From assembly GCA_000320545.1 (NCBI GenBank), contig ADNK01001811.1, positions 17,501 through 50,999 on the forward strand: a stretch of DNA of 33,499 bases, read 5' to 3'. Each line of letters opens with the position of its first letter. Within the stretch, counting starts at the first letter, position 1. Below are positions 1-10,439 of this stretch, in pieces. Both the position numbers and the translations under genes were made by a program. A model generated the notes under the pieces. It was given only the letters and a program-made list of their open reading frames with translations. It was not told the DNA's origin and made no database searches. The stretch is from Bigelowiella natans CCMP2755. Taxonomy: Eukaryota; Cercozoa; Chlorarachniophyceae.

Positions 1-195
1 ACGTTCGCAAATATTCAGGCAATTTTTGTATTGATTTGCTAAAAAGTCTCTTCGTTTTGTTTTTCTTCTTCCTCCTCCCCGCCCCCCCTTGTCGCCCCTC
101 CTCGTCATGCCTATATGTGTGTCTACTCATCAGAACCGAGGATGCAACTTTTCGCTAGAAAAAGGACATCCGAACGTGGTAGTACTATCTGACAA

Positions 196-268
196 TGTAT
201 ATTAATATATATATATATATATACATAAATATATATACATAAATATATATATATACAATATATATACA
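196..268. repeat. TA microsatellite
   Basis: Interrupted TA dinucleotide run with ATACATAAATATA interruptions; simple sequence in intergenic DNA. Confidence 0.9.
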
Positions 269-880
269 TGTATTAGTTTGCATAAAGAGATTACGTAAGG
301 GAAGTGTACGAGCTCATGTGTGGCGATTTTATTTTTATGTTTATCTTCGAAAATAGCCAAATGTCGCACAATTTGGCATGGATATCCTGCGTACATTGTT
401 TTTCCCTAAAAGCCAATGCTCACGCCTCATTCAGGTTGCTCCGAAGAAGAGATCGTACCACACGATTATTCCAGGGCTGGCAACGAAGAGTGAGTAGTCG
501 CGACCAATGTGACATATAACTTCTTTGCGTGCATGTTTTGTACCAACAGCCCAGGAAAGTCAAGCTATTCTATCTGCGTCTCTAATCACACAAAATACTT
601 CAGATAACTAAAATGTGAAAATGATGCAAAGTTTTTACCACACTTTTACAGACGGAGAGTTGGTCGGGCCTTTCTCAGTGATGGGGGGGTTTATGCAGCC
701 TCAGGTGCTAAAAGCACATAAACCTAGAGAATGCCATTCAAACCTTGATAATTGCATGATATTTTTGAAGTTGTATTTCATTAATTTCAGGGACACGTGC
801 AGTTTTTGATCAATATATTGGAATATCGAATGAACCCGCAGATGGTAATTGATGGGTTGATTGACTAATAGTGTGCTAGA

Positions 881-921
881 AGAGAGAGAGAGAGAGAGGG
901 AGGCAGAGAGAGGAGAAAGAC
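881..921. repeat. AG microsatellite
   Basis: An imperfect AG/GA run followed by a GGAGGCAGAGAG purine stretch; simple repeat in non-coding DNA. Confidence 0.9.
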
Positions 922-2462
922 AGAGTTTTTGTTACTCGTACAACCAATTTGCCAACATAGTACAACGCTTACCTATCATCTCCCCGCTATCTTCTCTCGC
1001 ACCAATGCACATACCGCACTTGAACGAATGGGGCATATGGATGCAACTTAAAGGCATTGGATATGCCACGATTTTGCATTGAAGATGGAACAAGGTATCA
1101 TTAGTACATATATATTGTATACATACGTATATCTTGATATGCTTCAAACTTCCACTTGGTGAAAAACCCGTTGCCACACAGTAACGGCGTCGTAGCCGTC
1201 GAAGAGGGCGTCAATGAGGATGTGATAAAAAAACTCAAAGATATGGGCCACAAGATCAAGGTTCGTAGAGAAATAGTCACGCGGTTCGCACAAATGTAAA
1301 TACACACACACATGCATGAATCTATGCATGTATATATATGTATAGACATGTTCATGTACATGCATGCATAATATGTGATGAGTTCTTTCATACATTTACT
1401 GGAAATACTAATTGAGGTCATGGATTATTCGAAAGTATTTCAAAAGAAGAACATATGTCATGCATGCACATCATGCACAATGACGAATCATCACACCATG
1501 TTTCACATTTCAAGGTTGTGCGAGGACATGCTCGAAAGGTGGCCCATGCAGTAGGAAATGCTGTTAGCAACGATAAATCACAGAGAACTCTGCACATAGA
1601 CGAAAATACCACCACACAGTGTTTGTTGTCAAGGAGAACGAAAGAGAGGAGAGCAGAACTGCGATCATCAGTCCACACGTGACGGTGCAATGTGCCCTGT
1701 GTTGATCGTTAGGTTTTTGGGAGGGGACAAGCGATTTTGAAAATGACAAATGGGTGTTGTTTGGGAGGAAGTGATGGAAGATCTGATGGATGTGCTCTTG
1801 GGTTCACGTCCAACGTTTCGGATGAATGAAAGTGCAAATTTCAGGAATGAACAGCTTGTTGGCAAGCACAATTGAAAAGTGATCGGTCATCGGTCATGAA
1901 TGTTCACTGCAACGTGGTGTGCATGCAATTCTTTCCATTTTTCACGATCAACATCGAGATGGCCGGGAGGCAGCAAGCACCTCTGGACCTCGCAGCAAGC
2001 TGCAAATTGTGCGTGTCGCGTTCACTCTGAAGTGCACGTCGCCATCGTCAGCGGCGTGTGCCAATGGGGACGCGCCGAGCGCGCGTTTGCCATCAGCTGA
2101 CGAGTTGAGAGACGTGGCCCTGTCCAACTGTGACAGGAGGTTCCCGTGCCTGCTTCAACTTTGCACGGGGCCCGTCGAGACAGCAATCCACGATGTTTTT
2201 GTCCTGCTGTGCTGGCGGAGTTGAGGTGCGTGCAGCAGCAGCGCAAGGCCAACGGCCAGTGTGACGTGCAACGTGGCAAGAGCAAGTGCAAAACGATGGT
2301 TGTCACGGAAGCTTTGATGAACTTGGAGCTGGTTGCGTTGGCTTTTCAGTTCTGATGGCGTTTGAGTTGAGTGTGCGTTTGAGTTGCGCGTCGTTCTGCG
2401 GTCTTTGTCACCTGCTGCACGAACACCGCGACGTGCAGAACGCTCTTGGACTTGCAAGCTTG

Positions 2463-2514
2463 TCAGAGAGCGTTGCCAGTCCGAGGAAGAACGCGAAAAC
2501 TTTGCAAGAACGCA
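2463..2514 (+). repeat. Repeat module a, left copy
   Basis: About 45-50 bp around the words CCAGTCCGAGGAAGAACG and AAAACTTTGCAAG. It is nearly identical to 7163-7208. In the left block, modules b and c lie between this copy and module d; in the middle block a and d touch. Confidence 0.85.
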
Positions 2515-2551
2515 TGAGCTTTCCACGCGCGTCTTGGCGCGTCTTGGCGCG

Positions 2552-2602
2552 CTCTGAGACCGTTCCACGAGCGACGCACATCGTGTCGCTGTGAAACGTC
2601 TC
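2552..2602 (-). repeat. Repeat module b, inverted copy
   Basis: About 50 bp that match the reverse complement of 11051-11101 with only a few mismatches (shared core TGAGACCGTTCCACGAGCGA). It sits just before module c here, but just after module c, in opposite orientation, in the right block. Module b could therefore be one end of an inverted-repeat element with c as its body. Confidence 0.85.
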
Positions 2603-2607
2603 AGGTG

Positions 2608-2790
2608 CAAAACTGCTTTCTCAAACTTGACACTGCTTGCGCTCGTACGTGTCGCAAGCTTGCAATGCAATGCTGTCGCAAACGAACGAGTTGACCACAA
2701 CGCATCGTGTGCGACTCTTGCAACTCACTTTGGTGAAGGGGGGCGGGGGGTGTGGCGCTCAGTTCGACGTCACAGCCCAGCTTTGCTCCT
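2608..2790 (+). repeat. Repeat module c, left copy
   Basis: About 170 bp with a recognisable second copy at 10875-11032. Shared landmarks are GTGTCGCAAGCTTGCA, TGCGACTCTTGCAA, a G-rich run, and GTGGCGCTCAGTTC followed by CACGTCACAGCC. The copies differ by point changes and short indels. Confidence 0.85.
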
Positions 2791-2796
2791 CCCCCT

Positions 2797-3049
2797 TTCG
2801 AACGACAATCCCAGGCCCGGTTGCGGAGGAGGAAGGCACCGTTTCCAGCCGAGAGCAAGAGGCAACAACAGAGGCGCACCCTGCAGAGGAGGCTTCGGTG
2901 GAGGAGGCTTCAGAAGAGGAACCGGGAAACCGAAACCCGTCTAGCCCGTGCCAACAAAACGACGACCAGTGTCAGAACGATGGGCAGTGAAGGAGGTGGT
3001 GCAGTTTTTCCCACTGCACCCTTGCGTCACCTCCGCCTCCAGTCGGTTT
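2797..3049 (+). repeat. Repeat module d, left copy
   Basis: About 250 bp matching 7209-7452. Shared landmarks are GACAATCCCAGGCC, CGTTTCCAGCCGAGAGCAAG, a GAGGAGGCTTCGG purine run and GTGCAGTTTTTCCCACTGCA. A one-base and a nine-base difference near 2925-2945 put the two copies into different frames, so an open frame in one is not kept in the other. Confidence 0.88.
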
Positions 3050-3053
3050 CGTG

Positions 3054-3515
3054 ATGACGAGGACCAGAGGAGGCCAGGAGGGCTTTGTGACCTTCGGCCA
3101 CAAACGACGACGCAAAGAACTTTGCGTGCTCCGCCCACGTCGCGGGGTGTGCACACCAGGCCAACAACGGCAACAAGTCCTCAACTTTGCAAGGTGAGGA
3201 GAAAAACAACGAAGAGCAGAGGCAGAGGAAAGCGAGGAGACGTCCCACGCCATGCCAAGCTGGCAAGCTCTTGCAACTTTGCCGCCACCCACGTTTCAGC
3301 TGAGTTCTTCGACAACGACGACCTGGACAAGAAGGCCTCTCCGCTGCGGAACACGATCGACGCAGGAAACGTGCACACCCTGGCCAGCTGGTCCAGGTCA
3401 GCTTGGACGTCGTCGCCTGAGGTCAGAGTGTGGAGCGACGCCAATCGCAGCCCCCGCGGGCCTGCGAAGCCCAAAACGAGCCAAGACAAAGCGCCGCCGC
3501 ATGGCACGATGCGGT
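3054..3515 (+). repeat. Repeat module e, left copy
   Basis: The longest module, about 450 bp, paired with 10440-10868. The best-kept block is GTGCTCCGCCCACGTCGCGG and its surroundings, roughly 120 bp without indels. On the minus strand this block reads as an open Trp/Ala/His-rich frame in both copies. Most differences there change the amino acid, so I see no sign of selection on a protein. Confidence 0.88.
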
Positions 3516-3533
3516 GCCCGTGTCGCGAATCCT

Positions 3534-3590
3534 GAGTGCACAGGTGCACCTCAAAGGAGTTTGCGTGTGTTGCTCACTTCGTTGGCAGCG
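3534..3590 (+). repeat. Repeat module f, left copy
   Basis: About 55 bp starting GAGTGCACAGGTGCACCT, matching 11153-11207 with scattered substitutions and a short indel. It is the right-hand limit of recognisable homology in both blocks. Confidence 0.8.
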
Positions 3591-3807
3591 TCTTGCACAT
3601 GGATGGGGAGGATTGGCGAGACCGTCCACACCAACGTGCATGGCACCACCTTTGAAGAAGAATTTGTGGTCTGATGATTTGACAAGAGCCATGCAGCTCA
3701 AAAATCTTGGGTTCCTTCCGTCCTCTCAAATCACTAGCATTGGATCAAGTTTGCCAAGCATTGCAATCACATGGATGCGCCCGAGGACAATGCAAGGAGC
3801 AAGGAGG

Positions 3808-3856
3808 CACCACATGCTAGCAAACACCAGCATGCAATGCATGCCAGCATGTGGTG
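3808..3856. repeat. Hairpin with 11-bp perfect arms
   Basis: CACCACATGCT at 3808-3818 pairs perfectly with AGCATGTGGTG at 3846-3856. The 27-nt loop is rich in ATGCATGC words. It is non-coding, and its function is unknown. Confidence 0.8.
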
Positions 3857-4149
3857 TATTGCATGTCCATCATGGTGTCGTGAAAGACATGTGTCATCTC
3901 CTTCAATGCGAGGTGTGCGAAAACCAACTGCTCAGCATTGCGCAATCAATTGAACGCCATTGTGAATCGAAACGATGAGACGAAGCTACTGACTGAAGCA
4001 GAAAAATGGGCAAGAACAGCTGCGCGCCACTGCACGCACATCGACGACCGGACATGGATGCTTTTGAACGAATGCATTGCAACACACAACAGAAGAGACA
4101 AACAGTCACAAAATGAGTGCTGTAGCTGCTGCTTTGCATGGCTGCACCA

Positions 4150-4410
4150 GGATGCGCATTGAAAAGATTTGGTCACTTCAGTCACATCCGTCTCATGCAT
4201 GGCAAGCATCTATATTAGGATGATTATTGAAAAGATTTAATCATGCACTTCATTACACGCATCTCACATGCAATGTGCATTTCTATGTGTCCACTGTCAG
4301 TGAATGGGCAGGGGATCCAGCATGCGCATTGCGTCCGTCTCATGTGCATTCTATGTGTCCTCTCTCAATGAATAGGCAGGGGATCAAGCATGCGCATGCA
4401 TGCACTATTG
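4150..4410 (+). repeat. Degenerate short tandem repeats
   Basis: A unit of about 56 bp running from ATGTGCATT to CAGCATGCGCAT occurs at 4273-4329 and again at 4342-4397. Just upstream, ATTGAAAAGATTT occurs twice (near 4158 and 4226) and CCGTCTCATG twice (near 4187 and 4332). The block lies in the 3' flank of the minus-strand sialidase gene. Confidence 0.8.
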
Positions 4411-4587
4411 GATGCATACATGCACATGTTAGGCTTTGATTCGTCTTGTGTATAAACAAGATATCAGGTCACACTTTGCCCTTTATCAATTTGTCATTCA
4501 CAATCAATTATAACATCCTGTGCAACATTAGTTATCAATAACAACACGGCACCGACTGGATAGCATCATAATTGCTTTCCTTACAAA

Positions 4588-5763
4588 TTATAGGAGTGTA
4601 CGAAACTTCTTCAGAGCCTTAAAGGTGATTCGATTCGAATTATGATAGCTGACTGCTCCACGATAGGCGGTTCGCACCACGTACAAAATGTCGTTTCCAT
4701 CTATTCTCCAGTCCACGTAGTGAAAGCCTGTGAAACGTACCGAGTCGTCGGGAGCGAATCCCGTGTCATCTTCAAGAAGGGTTACAACCTCCCTCCACTC
4801 TCGGAGATCCTTGGAGGCGTAGAGTTTCAGAATATTGCGCTGGTCAATATAGCTCTCATTCGTATTGGGGTTGGCGAGGGTCAGATAGTAGCCTGTAACC
4901 TTGTCCCTGCGTACGACGAACTTGCTGTGACCCCCGGGGAGGTCAACGAACGAGTCGAAAGATAGAACGTTTTGGGCGACATCAAAGCGTAGCAACACGG
5001 CCTTGTTTCCAGGGTATGGCCGAGAATTAAACCTTAATAGGTCATATATTTCTCCGTCAGGTCCTTCGATCATATTTCCCTCTAAATATCCTGGGTTCTC
5101 TGGGCGGGGTGACCACGACTCCGGCATCCATGAATCGTTAAACGGAAGAGGCTTGCTAAGTGTCCAAGAGGAAGGATCAGTTAGATTCATCCCTGCATCA
5201 GTGTGGAGCACGACCGCTTCGTAGTCTCTGCCCCACTGAAACGGCGGGCGAAGACGCTCCATCGCACGGTACAATCTACCCTTAGAAGATATAAGCGTTG
5301 GTGTGGGCCCGGTCTCATAGCTTGCATTTCCTGATACTTCCCCAAATAGTATTACAGCATCCTCATCTTTCCATGTTTGTCCCATATCGTGGCTCATAGC
5401 GAGCTTGATAGGAGCTGGACCGTCGGTCGCGGTTCCAAGAAGGTACACGTTGGTGGAGTTAGAGTCGACCTGAAAGAGGTTGCTCCAGTATTGGTTCTTT
5501 ACCCACGTAACAAATTGCCACGTATCTCCTTCATCCGTAGAACGATATACGCTCACGTTTCTTTGCGTGTGAAATCCATCGCCGAACCGATCTGCAGACG
5601 CGAGTAGGTCGCCGGAGGGCAGGCGTAGGATGCTGGGTGATCCAAGAAAGACATTTGTTCTTTCGGGCTGCCAAGCTATTTCTCGTAGGTCCAATGAGCT
5701 ATCAGGGATCAATCTTGCACGGCCAGACCCTAGGATGATGAGAATTGCAGAGAGGAGAAGCAT
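4588..5763 (-). CDS. Secreted sialidase/BNR-repeat family protein
   Basis: Intronless 391-residue frame. It opens with a signal peptide-like segment (MLLLSAILIILG then a polar stretch), so export or a lumenal location is likely. Two clear Asp-boxes, STDEGDTW (about residues 75-82) and SHDMGQTW (about 124-131), and a degenerate third (about 317-323) mark a six-bladed sialidase-type propeller. The C-terminus has a FHYVDWRIDGNDILYVVRTA block and NRITF, which I recall from bacterial sialidase-family proteins. Several N-x-S/T sites suit a secretory product. It probably hydrolyses or binds a glycan, but I cannot assign the Arg triad or the Tyr/Glu pair, so activity and substrate are open. An in-frame Met at 5904 would add 47 residues without a signal peptide at the front, so I prefer 5763. 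The gene has no introns and lies inside the repeat field, unlike the intron-rich genes to the right, which hints at transfer from bacteria. Confidence 0.85.
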   Translation of the reverse strand: MLLLSAILIILGSGRARLIPDSSLDLREIAWQPERTNVFLGSPSILRLPSGDLLASADRFGDGFHTQRNVSVYRSTDEGDTWQFVTWVKNQYWSNLFQVDSNSTNVYLLGTATDGPAPIKLAMSHDMGQTWKDEDAVILFGEVSGNASYETGPTPTLISSKGRLYRAMERLRPPFQWGRDYEAVVLHTDAGMNLTDPSSWTLSKPLPFNDSWMPESWSPRPENPGYLEGNMIEGPDGEIYDLLRFNSRPYPGNKAVLLRFDVAQNVLSFDSFVDLPGGHSKFVVRRDKVTGYYLTLANPNTNESYIDQRNILKLYASKDLREWREVVTLLEDDTGFAPDDSVRFTGFHYVDWRIDGNDILYVVRTAYRGAVSYHNSNRITFKALKKFRTLL

Positions 5764-7162
5764 GCCGAAGCAAGGGGGGGAGGGAAATCCCTCGAGATGC
5801 GAATTCTGCTGCGACACTGTCCTGATGATGTCGCAAGTGAAAAGTTGATGACATTTCTCCCAAAAAGATGGTTTCCTTTCCCAAAATGGCACCTGGCATT
5901 CCATCAGAGAGCACAGAATTGAAAATCAGCAGGGGTGGGGAGGGGATTGAAGTGTGGCCGCAAAACCAACACAAACTTTTGACACCGCTGAATTGAAAGT
6001 GATGATTGGTGAAACCTGATGAAATCTCCTGAAACACCACCTGCCAGGAACGGAGTCCATCGAATCGAAGACGTTGGGTCCTGGATCGAATTGCGCGTGT
6101 GCGAACTGCACTCACTTGTGCCCAAGGTTCTGGGGAGGCAGACGAACTCAAACGTGCATTGAGACTTGTGAGGGAACGTGAAAGGAGAGTGCAGCGTGGG
6201 GAGAATTCCAGAGAGGTTTGCGAGGCGATGCACCGGAGACAGCTTCGAACGTCTTGTTTGAAAAAACGCGGAAAAGCACTTGGAAGCTGCTTTCTGCAAG
6301 GAAGAAACCGAGAGGAGCTGTGAGGCAAGCCATGTCAGTGTTGCTGCACCATGCTCAACGCTGTTTGAAGCGTTGTGTGTTGCGAAAGCGAGCTCGAGCA
6401 GTTTTTTTTCATCCCACAACCAGGCAAACTTTCACGGAATTGTTTGCAGGGCACGCTGATGCAAACGAAAGCAGCACTGGCAGACTCAAAGTCACGTTGT
6501 CTGGTGCGTCCACTGCGGATGCAAGTGTGAAGCTCGGAGCCACCTTGGACACAACAGACTCGAAGGAGCGAAACTGGTTCTGTCGTGGATGCCACGGCCA
6601 GCACGGGTCCCAGCTTCTCGACGTGAGAGATTGCTCCTTTGTCAAGACAGGTCCTTCACGTGCACCCAGGAATGCTGTTGCACTCACCTGGAAGGCACAG
6701 AAGACCGCTCACCTTGGTGGGAAAGGGGTGGAGCGTGGGACCCAGTGTGGCAAGCTTGCACGTCACGTGCCAAGGAACACAGTTCCTGTTCGTCCCCACA
6801 AGAAGCACAGGAAAAAGCCACAATGGACCTTGGTCAGCAAGCACAATTCGCGTGTTTGTGGCCGTGCACTTCAGTTCAATTGGTGCGTCCTTCACTTTGT
6901 CTGTTGCCAGGTTGCACTCATCGTGCAAACTGTTGGCCGCTTGTTGGCACTTCCATTCCCTGGGTTGCGCCCCTGCTCCACACGCCGCACGGCCAAGCGT
7001 GCGCACGCTGTGTGGTGGCGCAGCGCTGCGTGTGGCATCGGCACAGTGCAGAGCGCATGGCTGCGAAGTTTCCATGCAAAAACCGCGGTGTGTGATGAGC
7101 TGAGCGCACACCGCGGCTGCGGTGTGTCCTTTTCGGCTGACGAGTTGCACTGTCGTCGACAC

Positions 7163-7208
7163 GTGGAGAGCATTGCCAGTCCGAGGAAGAACGTGAAAAC
7201 TTTGCAAG
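7163..7208 (+). repeat. Repeat module a, middle copy
   Basis: Second copy of 2463-2514. It is joined directly to module d at 7209, so the left block looks like this arrangement with about 280 bp (b plus c) inserted. Confidence 0.85.
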
Positions 7209-7452
7209 TTTCGAGTGACAATCCCAGGCCCCACCAGCCCACTGCGGAGAAGGGATGCATCGTTTCCAGCCGAGAGCAAGAAGCAACAACACTGGTGAAC
7301 TTTGCAGAGGAAGCTTCGGTGGAGGAGGACTCGGAAGAGGAATCGAGAACCGAAACCCGTGCCAACACAACGACAACCAGTGCCAAAACGGTGGACAGTG
7401 AAAAAGGTGGTGCAGTTTTTTCCACTGCACCCTTGCGTCTCTGTGGTCTCCA
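7209..7452 (+). repeat. Repeat module d, middle copy
   Basis: Second copy of 2797-3049, from GACAATCCCAGGCC to the CACTGCACCCTTGCGTC block. Confidence 0.88.
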
Positions 7453-8861
7453 ATGGCCGTGCAGCGCACGCACGTGCGAACGTGTGCAGCTCCACGCGCT
7501 CGTTTTTTGCCACGTCTGGACGCGTGGTGCACTCGTGCGCACACTCACTTCACCCACGCGCGTGCCAAAGTGCACAAAGCAAGTGTTCTCTGAGCAACGT
7601 GTGCACGCACTGCCCGCAAAGTCCGCAATGACACGAACTTGCGTCGTGCACACGTGGTCGAGCACTTGGACGTGCTTGCAAATCGGACGTGCACTTTTTC
7701 ACTCGTTTCGTGTGCACAGCATCGCTTTTGAGAACACGTGCAGCACCTCGTGCAATGACGTGTTCGTCAATGCTTTTCGTGAATCCAAACCACACCACGA
7801 CAAGGGATCAGGAGGACGAAATTGCTGAAAGGAAGAGTCGTGTCGAGAACAACACGCCTCTGAAGTCTCAACAACGACGCTTCGTTGGACAGCCTCCAAA
7901 AGCCAGGAAGCCTCACGCGAGGGTGGTTCCACGACCACCTTTCTCAACCAAAGCAGGAAACCACCGTGTGTGAAAGAAAAAAGTGCAACGTGGTGGAGTT
8001 CGAGGACACCACAAAAGCCTCAGAACTTGCTCGTTTTCTCAAGGACCAAGAGTTTGCTGTGTTTTTGGGGTTCGCGCGGCACTTCAGGCTGCCAGGCTGC
8101 CAGGCTGGTCGAGAAAGATGACAGCTGTCGCACAAGAGTCAAGACTGTTGAGGTGACAGGAAACTTCCCACCAGCGACCACGGCTGTGCCACACAGGACT
8201 GCTCGTGTGCACTTTTGTCGTTCACGCAAGAGGAGCACCTGTGATGCAAAGGTCAGGAAAAATCACAGAGCACGAGAGTGTCTTGCAAGAGAGCAGACGC
8301 CGTTCACCAAGTTGACGTGTGACCACCTGGAGAATTGCGTGAGCAGGAATTGTGATCGCGACAGTTTTTTGCCAATTTGTGCGTGCACACGAAGCACAAG
8401 CTGAACTTTTCCAACTCCCATCAATCGAACACAGGTGCGTCAAGCCTCGTCTGGACCTCTGGTTGGGGCACAGGATGGGGGCGCGAGAGGCAGTGCCATG
8501 GATCTGCGCTGTCTTCAACTGTTTTCCTCTTGTGTCATGGCACTGACAGAACCACAAAAAAGGAAGAAAGCTGTTTCGTTGCCGCCAAGGTTCTTCAGAC
8601 AAGCAGTGCTGAATCGAGGGGATGCGCCAAGATTTCACTGGGTGACGATCCAGCATTGGGTGGCCTCGTCTGTGATCGCGCGAAGTGGCGCTCAGGACAA
8701 CTGTGGTGGCGCGCGCACGAGGACATTGCATTGCGCTGGTTCAGCCAGAATGCATGCGTGATCGATGGTGAACTGTGGTGCGTCAGAAGTGCGTGAGAAC
8801 CTTCCTGAGAACTCTCACGCAGGCAATTCTGAGCACGTTCTGCGCTGTTTCTCAGATTGGT

Positions 8862-8996
8862 CTGATCAGCGGAGTGCAACTTCACAATTCAAAGTTGCAC
8901 ATTGCTGATCAGGTGACCACACGTGCCATGGCACGATTTGCACACGCATGGAACAAAGTCAACAACACAATTCAAAGTTGCACGTTGCTGATCAGG
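8862..8996. repeat. Hairpin plus extra copy of its arm
   Basis: A 21-nt arm (8862-8882, starting CTGATCAGC) is complementary, with three mismatches, to 8892-8912 (ending GCTGATCAG), leaving a 9-nt loop. The loop and second arm form a 31-bp unit (8883-8913) repeated with one change at 8966-8996. In RNA this gives a strong stem, with a second arm copy able to compete for pairing. Confidence 0.8.
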
Positions 8997-9587
8997 CACT
9001 GCAGCTGATGTCTGAGCGGTTGCACGGTCAAAAGTCTGTTCAAAACGCACAAAACTTGCACAGGTTTGCCACGATGTGGTCACCACGACCCGTCCGTTGT
9101 TGAAGAACGTCGTGCACTGTTTCCACTGGCACCACACGTGTTTGTGGGGCTCGTTTGCACGTCAACACAGCTGGACAGCGAAAGTGTTCGTTTTGCAGTT
9201 CGTTTTCTTCACTGTCACTGGGAACGCATTGAAACACACGCATTGCCATCACTTGTCACTGTTTTTTCCTCAGTGTTGAGCAACAGCAACAGTGAAGTGA
9301 CACGCACGTGTGCAAACGGAGTGGAAACTGAACTCCAAACAATCCCAATTTTGTTCAGAAAACACCACAAATCGACAAGAGAAAAATCCAAACGCCAAGT
9401 GGAACTTTTTCGAACGTTGTCGAAATTGCAAACGTCGCGTGTCCCGTTTTGCAGTGCGACGTTGAAAACGCGACACTTCAGAATTGTCACACTTCTGCCA
9501 CTCCGCACTGCCGTGAAGACGATTGCAACGAAGTGCAGGTCACTCTTCACCTGCGACAACTCCTCGTTCTTCGACAGCTTTTGCTTC

Positions 9588-9671
9588 CAACACTTCTTGC
9601 AACAACTTTTGTTCGCATCACTTCTTGCAACAACTTCAATTCACAACACTCCTTGCAACAACTTTCGTTCA
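9588..9671 (+). repeat. 28-bp tandem repeat, three copies
   Basis: Three consecutive 28-bp units (9588-9615, 9616-9643, 9644-9671) share the core CTTGCAACAACTT, with a decayed fourth start after 9672. Since 28 is not a multiple of three, the unit would shift the frame in any protein, which supports a non-coding reading. Confidence 0.85.
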
Positions 9672-10439
9672 CAACGCTGCAACACTTTGTCGATTGGAAC
9701 GCAACAACAGAGCACGTGCACAACGTGTTCGTGAAAACGTGTTGCACACCACGTTTGCAAAACGTGCAACGAGGCAATTCGATGAGCCCTTTGACAACGT
9801 TGCACGAGGCAGCACGCAAGCCAGCAAGGGAGTGCACGACCAACGCAACACTTTCACTTGGGGGGCATCGTTGCGCCTTGACAGGTGTGCACGTGTTCAC
9901 AATGCACGAGTCCGTGGCACGAACACTGAGAAGAAGTGCACGTGTTCACCACTGCGTTGGCAGAAAAACACGGATGTGGCATCGTGTGTCCCGTGTGTCT
10001 CCTCGCGGAACGTGTGTGCCTGTGTTGACCCGGTGCGCTCTGTGGCCTTTGGTGGTTGCACACGTCACCTCCGCCTCCAAGGCCACTCTCAGCGTGCGGA
10101 GGCTGAACCACGTCGTCAGGGCAACCGGAACTTCGACTTTCCAGCCAGCCTTCTCGCGGCGCGCTGGCGCGTCCTGGAGGGTGACACTGGGAGTGGACGC
10201 TTCGTCGAGCCTGCGCACGAAGGCGCAACTTTGTTCGAGGTGAAGCTGCTCAGAGGAACGAACGCCCTTGGTTGTCCTCAGAGCTCCTTGGGCCCGCTCC
10301 TGCCGACGGACACCCGTGGCGAAGACGCTCCAAGTCTGAGGTGGCACCACGTGGAGTTGGAGCTCGTTTGTCAGTGCCAGGCCAGCAGGGTGGGACCTCA
10401 GGTGTGATGGTTTTTTTCAAGTGCTGGAGTGGTCGGTCT

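Larger units (their letters stand above)
1..1900. other. AT-rich intergenic DNA, no gene seen
   Basis: No reading frame here looks like protein, and I could not chain ORFs into exons. The stretch holds a TA-rich microsatellite (196-268), an AG tract (881-921) and scattered TATA/ATGCAT words. The short ORFs on both strands are rich in Met, Ile, Cys and Tyr, as expected from AT-rich and TGCA-rich non-coding DNA. Confidence 0.6.
1900..4587. other. Repeat-module field, left block
   Basis: This stretch has no credible gene. It is richer in GC and in GTGC/GCAC/TTGCAA words than the flanks. It contains modules (2463-3590) that recur, diverged, at 7163-7452 and 10440-11207. ORFs of 100-195 codons occur on both strands but are rich in Arg, Ser, Cys and His, and they change frame between copies through indels. 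No reverse transcriptase, transposase or integrase motif was seen. I read it as mobile or satellite-like debris, or decayed gene relics. The 3800-4410 part is rich in GCATGC words and has its own hairpin and short tandem repeats, listed separately. Confidence 0.5.

Noticed and set aside
2155-3701. Several 90-195 codon ORFs on both strands
   Set aside because: They overlap each other and change frame between the repeat copies. In the indel-free block shared by modules e, most differences are amino-acid-changing in the open minus frame, so there is no sign of selection.
4588-5904. Use of the upstream Met at 5904 for the sialidase
   Set aside because: The extra 47 residues are not signal-like and would bury the clear signal peptide that starts at 5763. 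It remains possible if the protein is not secreted.
6218-7828. 536-codon plus-strand ORF
   Set aside because: It is long but the product is a patchwork of Cys/His/Arg/Ser/Thr with no domain. Minus-strand frames over the same bases are open for 200-285 codons too. Its module d part has a second copy at 2797-3049 in which indels break the frame. GTGC-rich DNA is poor in stop codons, so length alone is no proof.
9449-10407. Two overlapping plus-strand ORFs of 264 and 294 codons
   Set aside because: Both cross the 28-bp tandem repeat, which shifts frame with each unit, and neither resembles a protein family.
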